The notes: generated by a model not told the origin, from the letters alone. DNA of 64,000 bases from Streptomyces aureus (GCF_000725495.1 NZ_KL647039.1:334287-398286), one strand, 5' to 3'; positions 47,722-58,300 are shown, counted from the first letter of the stretch. Made by a program: numbers and translations.

Positions 47722-49982
47722 CTAGCTCACTCCTGCCGGGGTTGCGACCTCGCCCGTGCGCTTGAGCTTCTGCCAGCGCAGACGGCCGCCGGTCAGGGCC
47801 GTGACGCAGGAGTGGATCAGAACGAGGTACATCATCTGGCGATAGGCGAGTTGCTGCAGCGGCAGCATCGCGAGGTAGCGGTACTTCTCCCCGTCGAGAT
47901 GGAACGCATAGGCGGCGCAGACCAGTTGGACCGCCAGGACGGCCAGCCAGGCGAGCAGCGCGGCCCGGAAGTCCACGAAGATCATCGAGTAGAGGGTGAA
48001 CACGTCGATGAGCGGGGCGAACACCGGGGTGACGATCTGGAAGAGCACCACCAGTGGCATGCCCACGCGTCCGAACCGGCCCGAAGGCCCCTTGTCCGTC
48101 AGCGACTTGCGGTGCTTCCAGAGCGCCTGCATGGTGCCGTAGCTCCAGCGGTAGCGCTGCGACCAGAGCTGATGGAACGAACCGGGCGCCTCCGTCCAGG
48201 CCTTGGCGTGCTCCTGGTAGACGACCCGCCATCCCGCCCGGTGCAGGGCGATGGTGATGTCGGTGTCCTCGGCGAGCGTGTCCTCGCTCATGCCGCCGGC
48301 CTCGAGGACCGCGTCCCGGCGGAACGCGCCGATCGCTCCGGGGATGGTCGGCATGCAGCGCAGCAGGTCGTACATGCGGCGGTCGAGGTTGAAGCCCATC
48401 ACGTACTCGATGTGCTGCCAGGCCCCGATGAGGGAGCGCCGTCCATCATGACGACGATGTCGTGACGGGCGTTGCGGACACCGTTGTTGAGCGCGGCGGG
48501 CTTGCCGGCGTTCTCCTGCCGGATGACCCGGACGTTCGGCAGGCCGAGCGATTCGGCGATCTCGGCCGTGCCGTCCTCGGAACCGTCGTCGACCACGATG
48601 ATCTCGATCGGATGGGTGCTTCTCGCCAGGGACTCAAGGGTGTTGGCGATGCACTCCTTCTCGTTGTAGGCGGGCACGACGACGGTCACCGGCCTGGTGA
48701 CCTCGGGTCCCCAGCCGGCCTTCCCGCCCCGGCCGCGTCGGCGGTTGCGCAGGCGGTGGTGCCGACGGGCGAGGACGAGCATCATCGCGAACCGGCCCAT
48801 GACGGCCACGCCGACCACCACGAGGAACCAGGACAGGGCCGGTACGACCCATTCGGCGACCGCCACGGCGTAGACGAGCGCCTTGCCCTCGTAGAGGGTC
48901 GCGCCGGTGGCCTTCCGCTGGGCACCCAGCGCGGCGCCGCTCGCACCGGCACCCGCACCCGCACCCGCACCCGCACCGGCGGACGCGCCCGTACCCGCGT
49001 CCGCACCCGCGCCCGTCCCCGCGGAATCCCGGCGGGGGACCTGGGACGACCCGATGGCGCTTCCGGCGTCTCCTGTGCTCCGCGCCCGGGCCGCGGCCCG
49101 GTTCAGCTTCGCCTGGGCTCCGCTGACGGTGGTGAAGGAGTACCCCTTCGCCTTCATCTTCCTGATGTACGTGCCGAGTGCGGCGACCGTCTGCGAGCGG
49201 TCGCCGCCGGCGTCGTGCATGAGGACGATGGCGCCCTCGCCGTTCTTCGGGGTCGCCCATCGGACGATCTTCGAGACGCCCGGCTTCTTCCAGTCGTCGC
49301 TGTCGGTGTCGACGAAGACGCTGGTGTAGCCGAGGCCGCCCAGCTCCTTGTAGACGGGCCAGCTGTAGTTGTCGACGGCGCTGATCTCCGAGGAGTACGG
49401 GGCGCGGAACAGCGTGGTGGTGACGCCCGCCGCGCCGGCGAGGGCCAACTGCGTCTGCTTCAGCTCACGTTGGAGGCGGGCGGTGCTCTGGTAGGAGAGG
49501 TCGACGTGGGTGAAGGTGTGGATGCCGACCTCGTTGCCCTGGTCCACGAGGGTCTTCACCACGTCCGGGTAGCGGGAGACCATCGAGCCGACCATGAAGA
49601 ACGTGCCCTCGACGTCGTTCTCCTCCAGGACCTTGAGGACCTCCGGCGTCCAGTCCGCGGTCGGACCGTCGTCGAAGGTCAGCACGATGGTCTTCTTCGG
49701 CACGGACTGCGTCGTCGCGGTGCCGCCCGCGAACGTCAGGATGGGTCCGCCGTCGAGGATCTTCTGGGGGACCTTGTCGTAGGCGGCGCCGTCGCGGACC
49801 CGGGCGTCGTTGCCGATCTCGGAGCGCAGATAGCCGTCGAGCAGCATCACGCTGACGAGCGCCAGCAGGAGCAGCAGGGCGAGGATGACGCGGGGTTTCT
49901 GCAGCGCGGCGGCCCTGCCGGCGGCCCGCTCCATCCGGGAGGGGGCGCGCCGTCGGCCGCGCGAGGGTGTCGTCGTGGTCAT
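47722..49982 (-). pseudogene. polysaccharide deacetylase-glycosyltransferase fusion, broken by internal deletion and frameshift
   Basis: The first part (ATG 49982 to about 48460) has an N-terminal membrane helix, a NodB deacetylase domain (TFDDGPTADWTPEV, HTFTHVDLS, FRAPYSSE intact), Ala/Gly repeats, a helix and the start of a GT2 domain (VVVPAYNEKECIANTLESLA, IIVVDDGSEDGT). It then runs out of frame right after MMDG. The second part in another frame (to 47722) resumes at SLIGAWQHIEYVMGF and contains the GT2 EDTDITIALHRAGW and QRYRW motifs and membrane helices. Against intact relatives about 35 residues including the DxD region are missing. Either a real null allele or a sequence error. Confidence 0.8.
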
Positions 49983-49999
49983 GAGAGTGGCCGCGCCCG

Positions 50000-50437
50000 T
50001 CAGTTGGCGCCGGCGGAGGCGGTCGCCGAATCCGTGGTCGTGCCGGATGCTGTTCCGGCCGTTCCGTCGGCCCTCGCGCCGGACGTCGCTCCGGCGGCCG
50101 CCCCCGCGGTCGTCGTGGGGGCGGTGGAGGGTGCCGGGCCGGTGGGCGGGGCCGAGGGCGGGGCGTGGCCCGCGCCGGGGGCCGAGCCGGCCCGGCCTCC
50201 GTCGAAGGGGAGGAGCGAGGACGGCGTGAGGGACGTGCCCCACCCCATGAAGGCCATCCCGAGCACGACCGCGTATCCGAGGCAGCCGACGCCGACGAGC
50301 ATGCCGATTCTGCTCAGCAGCCGGGCTCTGCGTCCCGAGTTGTCGACGAACACGGGACCGTCGACGGCCGCGCTGCCGCGTTTGCGGCGACGGCCACGCA
50401 CCTGGGCATGGTTCTGGATGGCGGGCTCGGATTGCAT
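50000..50437 (-). CDS. small single-span membrane protein upstream of the deacetylase gene
   Basis: 145 residues. A positive N-terminus (RGRRRKRG) is followed by one membrane helix (IGMLVGVGCLGYAVVLGMAFMGW). The tail is an Ala/Thr/Gly/Pro-rich disordered region outside. It is not recognised as a characterised family. It lies 17 bp before the deacetylase-glycosyltransferase gene and probably belongs to its operon. Confidence 0.7.
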   Translation of the reverse strand: MQSEPAIQNHAQVRGRRRKRGSAAVDGPVFVDNSGRRARLLSRIGMLVGVGCLGYAVVLGMAFMGWGTSLTPSSLLPFDGGRAGSAPGAGHAPPSAPPTGPAPSTAPTTTAGAAAGATSGARADGTAGTASGTTTDSATASAGAN

Positions 50438-50755
50438 TCCCCAGACGGTAGGACGCGTTTATGTGTCAAAAACTCCGGATTCCGTGTGAGCGGCCCATGA
50501 GAGGCGCCTCGGCCTGTAGTTTCTCTGTGAGAATCGGGAATTGCCCACGCGGCCCGGACCCGTCAAGCATGAGAGAAATGAACCCTTTTGCCGCCCGTAT
50601 CACGCCTTTTGTCGGCTCGCCTTCCCTCGACTTTCCCGCGTGATCTTCATTCGGCAATCCGCTCCGGGTGTGACAGATTTCCCCTCGGGAAACGACCGTT
50701 TTGTTTCCGCCTCGAGACAGACATCACGAGAATCACGAGAGTGGGTGCGTGCGCG
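50438..50755. other. 318-bp divergent intergenic region
   Basis: Relatively AT-rich leader region between the small membrane protein and the GH18-like lipoprotein. It includes a TTTGTTTCCGCC patch at about 50700 that could be part of a promoter. No gene is supported. Confidence 0.4.
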
Positions 50756-51808
50756 ATGCGGCGTTTCCTGAAGCCGGCCGCGGGGGTTCTGTGTCTGGTG
50801 GCCCTGGCCTGTTCGGGATGCTCCTCGGGCGACGGTGACGCCGACGGCGGCACGGGCTCGGCGACCGCACGGGCCGGCCGGACGACGGCCGCGGAGGCGT
50901 CCCCGGCCCCCGGCTCGTCGACGTCCTCGGACACCTCGTACGCCCCGTACGTGAGCGCCACGACCGCCGCCGGGACCGACTCCGCGGGGTCGCCGACCAC
51001 GTACAACCTGGCCTTCGTGATCTCGGACGGCAGCGGCTGCACACCCGAGTGGGACGGCGTGGCCGCGATCGGCGACTCGGCCGTGAAGTCCCGTACGCGG
51101 GCGCTGAAGAAGTCCGGCGCGCGGGTGCGGGTGTCGTTCGGCGGCGCGTCCGGCAAGGAGCTGGCGTCCACGTGCGACAGCGCGGACGAACTCGCCGCTG
51201 CCTACGGGGCCGCGCTGGACGCCGTCGGCTCGACGCAGGCCGACTTCGATGTCGAGGGAGCCCAGTTGGGCGACCCCGACTCGGTCGCGCTGCGTTCCGA
51301 GGCCATCGCGCTGCTCCAGAAGAAGCGCCCGGGGCTGAAGGTGTCCTTCACCCTGCCCGTGATGCCGTCCGGCCTGGACGCCGAGGGTCTGGCCCTCCTG
51401 GAGTCCGCCAACGACCACTCCGTGGACGTCTCCACGGTCAACATCATGACCATGAACTACGGCAGTTCGTACGACGGTGACATGGGCGACTACGCGATCA
51501 CGTCCGCCGAGGCGGCCCACACCCAGCTGAAGAAGGTGTTCGGGCTGTCGGACGCCGACGCCTGGCACGGGCTCGCGCTCACCTCGATGATCGGCGTCAA
51601 CGACGTGAAGCACGAGACGTTCGGACTCGCCGACGCGGCACAGGTACGGGAGTTCGCCGAGAAGAAGGGCGTGGCCTGGGTGTCGATGTGGTCGACGTTC
51701 CGGGACCGGCAGTGCGAGAAGGGCAGCGCCACGGCGGACGACGCGGCGACGGACTGCAGCGGCGTGCGGCAGAGCGCGGGTGCGTTCGCGAGGGCGTTCG
51801 CGGGCTGA
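50756..51808 (+). CDS. GH18-like chitinase-family lipoprotein
   Basis: 350 residues from ATG 50756. A signal peptide leads into a Cys cluster (LACSGCSSG), so it is probably lipidated. After a Ser/Thr linker the catalytic-type domain has the GH18 pattern DxxDxDxE as ADFDVEG (D163, D165, E167), preceded by RVRVSFGGASG and followed by FTLPVMP and NIMTMNYGSS (all GH18 strands). The closest role is chitinase-like, but substrate may be other GlcNAc polymers. The stop is inside an 88-bp repeat. Confidence 0.82.
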   Translation: MRRFLKPAAGVLCLVALACSGCSSGDGDADGGTGSATARAGRTTAAEASPAPGSSTSSDTSYAPYVSATTAAGTDSAGSPTTYNLAFVISDGSGCTPEWDGVAAIGDSAVKSRTRALKKSGARVRVSFGGASGKELASTCDSADELAAAYGAALDAVGSTQADFDVEGAQLGDPDSVALRSEAIALLQKKRPGLKVSFTLPVMPSGLDAEGLALLESANDHSVDVSTVNIMTMNYGSSYDGDMGDYAITSAEAAHTQLKKVFGLSDADAWHGLALTSMIGVNDVKHETFGLADAAQVREFAEKKGVAWVSMWSTFRDRQCEKGSATADDAATDCSGVRQSAGAFARAFAG

Positions 51809-52030
51809 GCGACGGGACGCGGGCTCGCATGCCGGGCCGGAACCTCGGGCGGGCGGGGCCGAACCCCGTACGCGCACACGGACGTTCGCGGGTTGAGCGA
51901 AACGACGCGGCCTCGCGCGCCCGGCCGGAACCTCGCGCCGGTGGGGCCGAACCCCGTACGCACGCGCGGGAGTTCACGGCCGAGCCGTCACCGCATGCCA
52001 TGGCGAAGCCGAACCCCGGGCCGGCCGGGG
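51796..52030 (+). repeat. 88-bp degenerate tandem repeat across the GH18 gene 3' end
   Basis: GTTCGCGGG[CT]TGAGCG recurs at 51796 and 51884, and GCCGAACCCC at 51858 and 51946 (period 88). A third, more degenerate copy begins at 51972. The first copy contains the stop codon, so the last residues of the GH18-like gene are part of the repeat unit. Confidence 0.75.
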
Positions 52031-52048
52031 TGGCGGACCCGGTCGCCT

Positions 52049-52648
52049 TCAGCGGCCCCTGTACACCAGCCGTCCGCCGATCACCGTCGCCACGCAGGTC
52101 CCAGCACCGCGCCGGACCAGTTCCGCGCGGTCCGCGACGTCGAAGACGGCGAACCGGGCGGGACCGCCCGGTACCAGCGCCGGGAGCAGGATCAGCGGGA
52201 CCGGGGACAGGGCCGCCGGACCCGGGAGCCGGTCCGGGCGCTGTCCCACCGCGAGCCCCGACCTGCGCACCGCGTCGGCCACGGCCCGCGACCGCAGCTC
52301 CCCCGCCACCGCCACCGTGCCGTGCGCCAGCATCCGCTGGACCCCTCGGCGCGCGCTCGCGCCGAGGCGTGCGGGGTCGGCACGGAAGATCCGCAGGGCC
52401 CGCTCCCCGCCGATGGGCTCGGTGCCGAAGCCCTCGGCCTCGCGCGGGTCCGGGTGGTACGTGGCTTCCAGGAGCTCGGGGCCGTACGGGTTCAGCAGTC
52501 CCGGCGTGAGGATGCCGGGCCAGCGGCGCAGCTTCGCGTCCGGGTGGGCGGCGGCCAGGTCCTCGTACGGGCCGACGGCGGCGACCGCGGCCCCGTCGAC
52601 CAGGACCGCGGTCTCCGGCGACCGTTCGGCGACGTGAAGTGTCGTCAT
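52049..52648 (-). CDS. imidazolonepropionase-like composite-domain protein, metal site missing
   Basis: 199 residues. The front matches the amidohydrolase composite domain (VAAVGPYEDLAAAHPDAKLRRWPG, then the ILTPGLLN strand). The metal-binding HxH that normally follows PG[LF]xNxH reads PYGP, so the active site is absent and the TIM barrel is truncated; the last part (RGAGTCVATVIGGRLVYRGR) is again the composite domain. It lies 7 bp downstream of mqnC and was retained beside it, so a non-catalytic role linked to futalosine-pathway menaquinone synthesis is possible. Confidence 0.8.
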   Translation of the reverse strand: MTTLHVAERSPETAVLVDGAAVAAVGPYEDLAAAHPDAKLRRWPGILTPGLLNPYGPELLEATYHPDPREAEGFGTEPIGGERALRIFRADPARLGASARRGVQRMLAHGTVAVAGELRSRAVADAVRRSGLAVGQRPDRLPGPAALSPVPLILLPALVPGGPARFAVFDVADRAELVRRGAGTCVATVIGGRLVYRGR

Positions 52649-52655
52649 CGCGCGG

Positions 52656-53855
52656 CTAGTTGGAGGCCAGCAGCTTCAGCTCGGGGTGCGCGGTGCCGCC
52701 CTCGATGGCCGTCGAGGAGATGTGGGACATCACGCGCTCGTCGACCGGGTCGTTCGCCGGGTCGTCGTGGACGACGATGTGCTCGTACGTCGTGGTCCGC
52801 TGGGCGGGGACACGGCCCGCCTTGCGGATCAGGTCGATGATCTCCAGGCGGTTGGAGCGGTGCTTGGCGCCGGCGGAGGAGACGACGTTCTCCTCCAGCA
52901 TGATCGAGCCGAGGTCGTCCGCGCCGTAGTGCAGGGAGAGCTGGCCGACCTCCTTGCCTGTGGTCAGCCAGGAGCCCTGGATGTGGGCCACGTTGTCGAG
53001 GAACAGACGGGCGATGGAGATCATCCGCAGGTACTCGAAGAGCGTCGCCTGCGTGCGGCCCTTCAGGTGGTTGTTCTCGGGCTGGTAGGTGTACGGGATG
53101 AAGGCGCGGAAGCCGCCCGTCCGGTCCTGTACGTCGCGGATCATCCGCAGGTGCTCGATGCGCTCGGCGTTGGTCTCGCCGGTACCCATCAGCATCGTGG
53201 ACGTCGACTCGACGCCGAGCCCGTGGGCGATCTCCATGATCTCCAGCCACCGCTCGCCGCTCTCCTTGAGCGGGGCGATCGCCTTGCGCGGGCGGGCCGG
53301 GAGCAGCTCGGCGCCGGCGCCGGCGAACGAGTCGAGACCGGCCGCGTGGATCCGCTGGACGGCCTCCTCGACGCTCACCTTGGAGATCCGGGCCATGTGC
53401 TCGACCTCGGAGGCGCCGAGGGAGTGGATGACCAGCTCGGGGTACGCGCCCTTGATCGCGGCGAAGTGCTTCTCGTAGTACTCGACGCCGTAGTCCGGGT
53501 GGTGTCCGCCCTGGAACATGATCTGCGTACCGCCGAGCTCGACGGTCTCCGCGCAGCGGCGCAGGATGTCGTCGAGGTCGCGCGTCCAGCCCTTGGCGGT
53601 GTCCTTGGGGGCCGCGTAGAAGGCGCAGAACTTGCACGCCGTGACGCACACGTTCGTGTAGTTGATGTTGCGCTCGATGATGTACGTCGCGATGTGCTCC
53701 GTACCCGCGTACCTGCGGCGGCGCACGGCGTCGGCGGCGGCGCCGAGCGCGTGCAGCGGGGCGTCACGGTAGAGGACGAGCGCCTCTTCCGGAGTGATCC
53801 GCCCACCCTCGGCGGCACGGTCCAGCACGGACTGAAGGTCGGCCTTCTCGGTCAC
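52656..53855 (-). CDS. mqnC: cyclic dehypoxanthinyl futalosine synthase
   Basis: 399 residues from GTG 53855. It is a radical SAM enzyme of the futalosine menaquinone pathway (forms the spiro ring from dehypoxanthine futalosine). The cluster-binding CxxxCxxC is VCVTACKFCAFY. Also present are the MqnC/CofH landmarks GGTQIMFQGGHHPDYG, TSTMLMGTGET and FRAFIPYTYQPENN. It lies at the head of the short operon with the composite-domain protein. Confidence 0.96.
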   Translation of the reverse strand: MTEKADLQSVLDRAAEGGRITPEEALVLYRDAPLHALGAAADAVRRRRYAGTEHIATYIIERNINYTNVCVTACKFCAFYAAPKDTAKGWTRDLDDILRRCAETVELGGTQIMFQGGHHPDYGVEYYEKHFAAIKGAYPELVIHSLGASEVEHMARISKVSVEEAVQRIHAAGLDSFAGAGAELLPARPRKAIAPLKESGERWLEIMEIAHGLGVESTSTMLMGTGETNAERIEHLRMIRDVQDRTGGFRAFIPYTYQPENNHLKGRTQATLFEYLRMISIARLFLDNVAHIQGSWLTTGKEVGQLSLHYGADDLGSIMLEENVVSSAGAKHRSNRLEIIDLIRKAGRVPAQRTTTYEHIVVHDDPANDPVDERVMSHISSTAIEGGTAHPELKLLASN

Positions 53856-53973
53856 CGGGAGCGTCCCTTTCGTAAGGGTTGTGGACAGACTCAACCACCC
53901 TACGCCAGCCCGCCGCACCCGCCGACGCCAGGCCCACCGGCCGAGGTCACGCACGGGGACGCGGCGGCGGGGG

Positions 53974-54711
53974 TCAGGCCGCGAAGGCCCCGATGAGCAG
54001 CCCCACGTAGGCCCCCGCGATCAGGAACGGGCCGAACGGGATCGACGTCTTGCGCCCCGCGCGCCGCGCGATCACCAGGACCATCCCGTACAGGCCGCCG
54101 AACAGGAACCCGGCGAAGGTCCCGAGGACGACCACGCTCCATCCGTACCAGCCGAGCATCGCGCCGAGACCGAGCGCGAGCTTCACGTCGCCGAAGCCCA
54201 TGCCGTTCGGATTGACGAGGAACAGCACGAAGTACGCGCCGCCGAGCGCGAGCGCGCCGAGCAGCGCGGTGGCCCACTCCCCCGCGTGCTCGGGCAGCGC
54301 GGCGGCCGCCCCGAGCAGCGCGAGCGCCGCCGCCGCGAGCGGCAGGGTCAGCGCGTCCGGCAGCCGCTGCACCCGGAAGTCCACCACGGCCAGCAGCACG
54401 CCGAGCGGCGCCAGCAGCAGCCAGACGATCAGCTCCGGGCGCGTGCCGGTGGCCAGGGCGAGCCCGGCGCAGAGCAGGGCGGTGACCGGCGCGACGAGCA
54501 GGACGCTCGGGCCGTAGCGGGTGCCGCCCGGGGAACGGGCGAGCCCGAGCCAGCCGCCGGCTGCCCCGGTGATCGGCCGCCCTTCGGGACAGGTGTCCCG
54601 CCACGGCTCGCCCGGGTCGACGGCGAAGCGGTACGCGGGCCGGGGCACCAGGAGTCCCGCCGCCGCGCCCCACAGCACGGCGCCGACGACGAGCCATCGG
54701 TCGAGATCCAC
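53974..54711 (-). CDS. A24-family prepilin peptidase-like membrane protein
   Basis: 245 residues from GTG 54711 (GGGGA nearby); GTG 54777 would add 22 residues. About seven membrane helices. The two aspartates of leader peptidases are seen: VVDFRVQRLPD and GMGFGDVKL (GxGD-type). It would process type IV pilin-like prepilins, as in tad/flp pilus systems. Just 655 bp of repeat-rich DNA lies upstream; the next gene (LysM-BTAD) reads towards it. Confidence 0.88.
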   Translation of the reverse strand: MDLDRWLVVGAVLWGAAAGLLVPRPAYRFAVDPGEPWRDTCPEGRPITGAAGGWLGLARSPGGTRYGPSVLLVAPVTALLCAGLALATGTRPELIVWLLLAPLGVLLAVVDFRVQRLPDALTLPLAAAALALLGAAAALPEHAGEWATALLGALALGGAYFVLFLVNPNGMGFGDVKLALGLGAMLGWYGWSVVVLGTFAGFLFGGLYGMVLVIARRAGRKTSIPFGPFLIAGAYVGLLIGAFAA

Positions 54712-54837
54712 GCGGTCCCCCAGGAAGAGTGCGGTACGACGGTCGTGAGCGAGGGCGGTGACGGGCACCGCCCCCACGGCTGGGACGGCACCGCCCCAAG
54801 GCTGGGGCAGCCACCGCCCCGGAGCTGCCGGCCGCGG

Positions 54838-55366
54838 GCGGTCGGCCCGGACACGGGCGGTCCGGCGCGGCTCTGGTCCGGTGGCCGGTCCGGCGCGGGT
54901 CCGGTGACCGGTCCCTTGCGGGTCCGGTGGCCGGTCCCTTGCGGGTCGTCCAATGGCCCCGGTCCGGTGCCGGTCCGGCGGCCGAGCCGGTCCGGTCCGG
55001 CGGCCGAGCCGGACCGGTGCGCCGCCCGTCCGGTGCGCCGCCGGTCCGGTGCCCAGCCGGTGGCCGGTGCGCCGCCGGTCCGGTGCCGAGCCGGTGGCCG
55101 GTGCGCCGCCGTTCGGATGCCGAGCCGGGGGCCGGTCCGATCCGGTGCCGGTCCGATCCGGTGCCGAGCCGGTCCGGGCCCGGCGGCCGAGCCGGTGGCC
55201 GGTGCGCCGCCGGTCCGGTGCCGAGCCGGTCCGGTCCGGTCCGGCGGCCGAGCCGGTCCGATGCCGAGCCGGTGGCCGGTCCGGTGCCGAGCCGAGCCGG
55301 TCCGGTGCGCCGCCAGTCCGATGGCCGGTCCGGTGCGCCGCCGGGCCGGCGGCCGGGCCGGTGGGG
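54838..55366. repeat. about 530-bp GC-rich degenerate repeat block
   Basis: Dozens of short units built from GCCGGTCCGGTG, GCCGAGCCGGTGG and CCGGTGCGCCGCCGG follow one another, with longer composites of about 47-50 bp repeated (for example GGTGCCGAGCCGGTGGCCGG at several places). No reading frame here is convincing because all six are open through the simple sequence. Its size makes it likely to vary between strains. Confidence 0.85.
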
Positions 55367-58300
55367 TCAGCCCACTGCCGCCGTGCCGCTGCGCCACGTC
55401 GGCAGGAGTTCGTCGAGCAGCGCCTCGGTCCGGGGCGGCAGCCCCCGCGCCCCGCTGCGGGCCACCAGGTCCGCGGCGAGCCGCTTCACCCTGTCCTCGT
55501 CCCCCGTGGCGTGCGTCGCGCGCAGCAGTTCGTTCCACAGCCGCTCGTCGGCCGGCGCGGAGTTCATCGACGCGTTCAGCGCCTCGATGGCCTTCTCCGC
55601 CCGGTCCTTCTCCAGGTGGAACGAGGAGAGCGCGAGTCCGATGTCCGCGACGAGCAGCGGCAGCTGGGCGTCGACGATCTCGTGGGTGAGCCAGCCGTAC
55701 CGTCCTTCGGGGCGGTCGGCGAGCAGCGGGCCGCGGACGAGGACGAGCGCGTCGGTGAGCAGCCGCCCTCGCACGACCCTGCTGTCGACTCCCTTGCCCT
55801 GCGTCGCCTCGTGGTAGAGGGAGCGCAGGACGTCGAGGTCGGAGACGACGGACTTGGCGAGCGTGAGCCGCCCGGTCGCGTCGGCGGCCAGGCGCGCGGT
55901 GCCGTCGGGGTCGGTGCCGAGCCAGCCGCGCAGCCGCTCGACGAGCGCGTCCCGCACGTCCTCGGTGACACCGCGCGGCCACAGCGCCGAGGACAGGACG
56001 CGCGGGTGCACGCCCTCGCGGTGCAGCAGGAGCAGCGCCAGCGCCTCGTGCAGCAGCGGGCTGCGCTCCCCGTCGGGCGTGTCCAGGCCGATGATCTCGT
56101 ACGGGCCCACCAGCCGCGCGTACACGGCGGGCCGCCCCTGTTCGCTGATGTCGACGAGGAACGGCGGGGAGTCGGTCGGGTCGTCGGGCCCGCCCTCCGG
56201 GTCCGCCTCGACGAAGAGTTCCACGACCGCCTGCTGCTGGGCGGCCGGCAGCATCTGCGCGTCGAGTTCGAGGCCGAGCAGCGGTGCGAGCAGCTTGCCC
56301 TCGCCGGTGATCTCCATCTCCCAGGCGGCGCCCGGCAGTTCGCCGGACTCGGTGCCCACGAGGTAGCCGATGCCCAGGCGTCCGGCGTCGGCGGCCAGTT
56401 CGGCGAGCCGGAGGGCGTCCGCCGGGGACGGTTCGACGGAGAGGAGGACGAGGTGCGGGGCCCAACGGGTGTGCTGGGCGGGCCCGGTGCGGCCGGTGAG
56501 CACGGAGTCGTGCCCGGCGGCGCCGAGCGCTCCGCGCCGCTGCCGGGTCTCGGCCTCCATGGTCTCGACGAGCGCCTCGATGCCGTCGAGGTGGCGCAGC
56601 CGGTTGGGCGCGAGCGGGGTCAGGTCCTCGCCGAAGCCGACGAGGGTGATCGTCATGCGGTCCGACCAGCCGTTGGTGGCGAGTTCGGCGGCGACGGAGG
56701 CGAAGACGCCCGCGCGGTCGGCGGGGCTTCCGCCGAGGGAGACGATGCCGGGCACGGCCTCCAGGTTGAGCAGGAGGCGTGAGTCGTCCATCGTGCCGAG
56801 GCTGACCAGGCCCGGGTAGGGGGCGGCGGTGTCGGTCTCCTCGTACCGCTCGGCGTCGGCCCGGGCCAGCATCCAGAACGTCTGGTCCTGGCCGAGCTGC
56901 CACGGCGCGGGCGGCTTCCCGGCGGGCTGGGCGAGCTGGAGGTGCAGATCGCCGTTGCCGCCGAGCCAGGCCGCGTAGACGGTCGGCAGCGGCCGCGACT
57001 CGGCCGCGAGGGAGGCGGCGAGCCCGCGCAGCGACAGGTCGAGGCGGCGTACGCCCTCGGGGTCGGCGCCGACGAGCAGCGCGTCCTGGGCGTCCGCGGC
57101 CGATCCGGTCGGGACCGGCGGTTCCATGCCGCGGCGCCCGCCGACGGCGCCGAGCGCCGACTGCCACAGGGCCTGGCGGCGGCGCCGGCCGAGGGCGCCG
57201 AGGAGGCCCGCGGCGAGGAGGGGGGCGCCGACGAGGGCCTCGGGCAGTCCGAAGCCGCTCCCGTCAAAGGCGGCGGGAGCGCCCTCACCGTGGCGGCTGT
57301 CCGCGGAGGTGTCATCGGCGTGCTCGCGCTGCCCGTCGGCGTCGCCGCCGGCGCGCTGCTGGGGCACGCGGAACTGGGCGGTGTCCTGGTCGCCCCGGCC
57401 GCTCCGGCCGTTCTGCGCGCCCTGCTCGCCTTGGCCGCCCTGCTCGCCCCGGCCGCCCTGCTCCCCGCCCGCCTGGCGCTGGTCGCCCTGCGCCTGGTGG
57501 CCGGTCCTGGAGTAGTCCTGGATCTGGTGCCGGACCTGTTCCGGGACGCCGGGCTTCGCTTCGGGCATCTCGACCAGTTCGCCGCCGTGGGCGTCGCCGG
57601 GCATCTCCATGATCCAGCCGGGCCGGATCAGGCTGGCCTCGGACAGCTTGGACCCGTCGGGCTGCGTACGGTCCTTGTTGAGCTCGTAGATCTCCTTGTA
57701 CCGGCGCCCGTCGCCGAGGTGGCGCTGCGCGATCTCCCAGAGGGAGTCGTGGTGGCGGCCCTCGGGGGGCTGGATCCGGTAGTACTTCGTGTCGCCGTAC
57801 CGGGCGGAGGCGCCTGCGTCGGCCCGGGAGGCCGCGTGGGCCGCGGCGTCGGCGGCCTGTTCGGCGACCGCGGCGGCGGCTTCGGCGGCGGACCGCTCCT
57901 GCTGCTGCGCGAACAGCCCGCCCGGGGTCTGCTGGGCGGTGGCGACCGAGCCCTGCCGGGCGCCGTCCGGGCTCTGGCCGAGCTGGGAGAGGCCCGGGGT
58001 GAAGCTCGCGGCGGCGGCGCCGACGAGCAGGAGCGCCGCGACGAGCTGGCGGGCCAGCAACTGGCTGGCCCCGGCGCCCGGTACGCGGTTCGGCAGTCCG
58101 ACGCCCGACAGAGCGGCCTTCATCTCCACGAGGACGCAGGCGGTGAACTGGGCCCAGGCGAGCCACACGATGACCGTCAGCACCCGGATGAAGGTGCCGA
58201 CGGTGATCTCCTGCTGGAGCCAGTCCAGCGAGGGCGCGCCGTCCGGCAGCGGCCAGCCGACCGCGACGACGAGCGCGCCGGGTACGCCGACGAGCAGTAC

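Noticed and set aside
54838..55366. Long open frames through the GC repeat block
   Set aside because: Simple-sequence DNA gives open frames in several registers; products are Arg/Pro/Ala repeats without family features.
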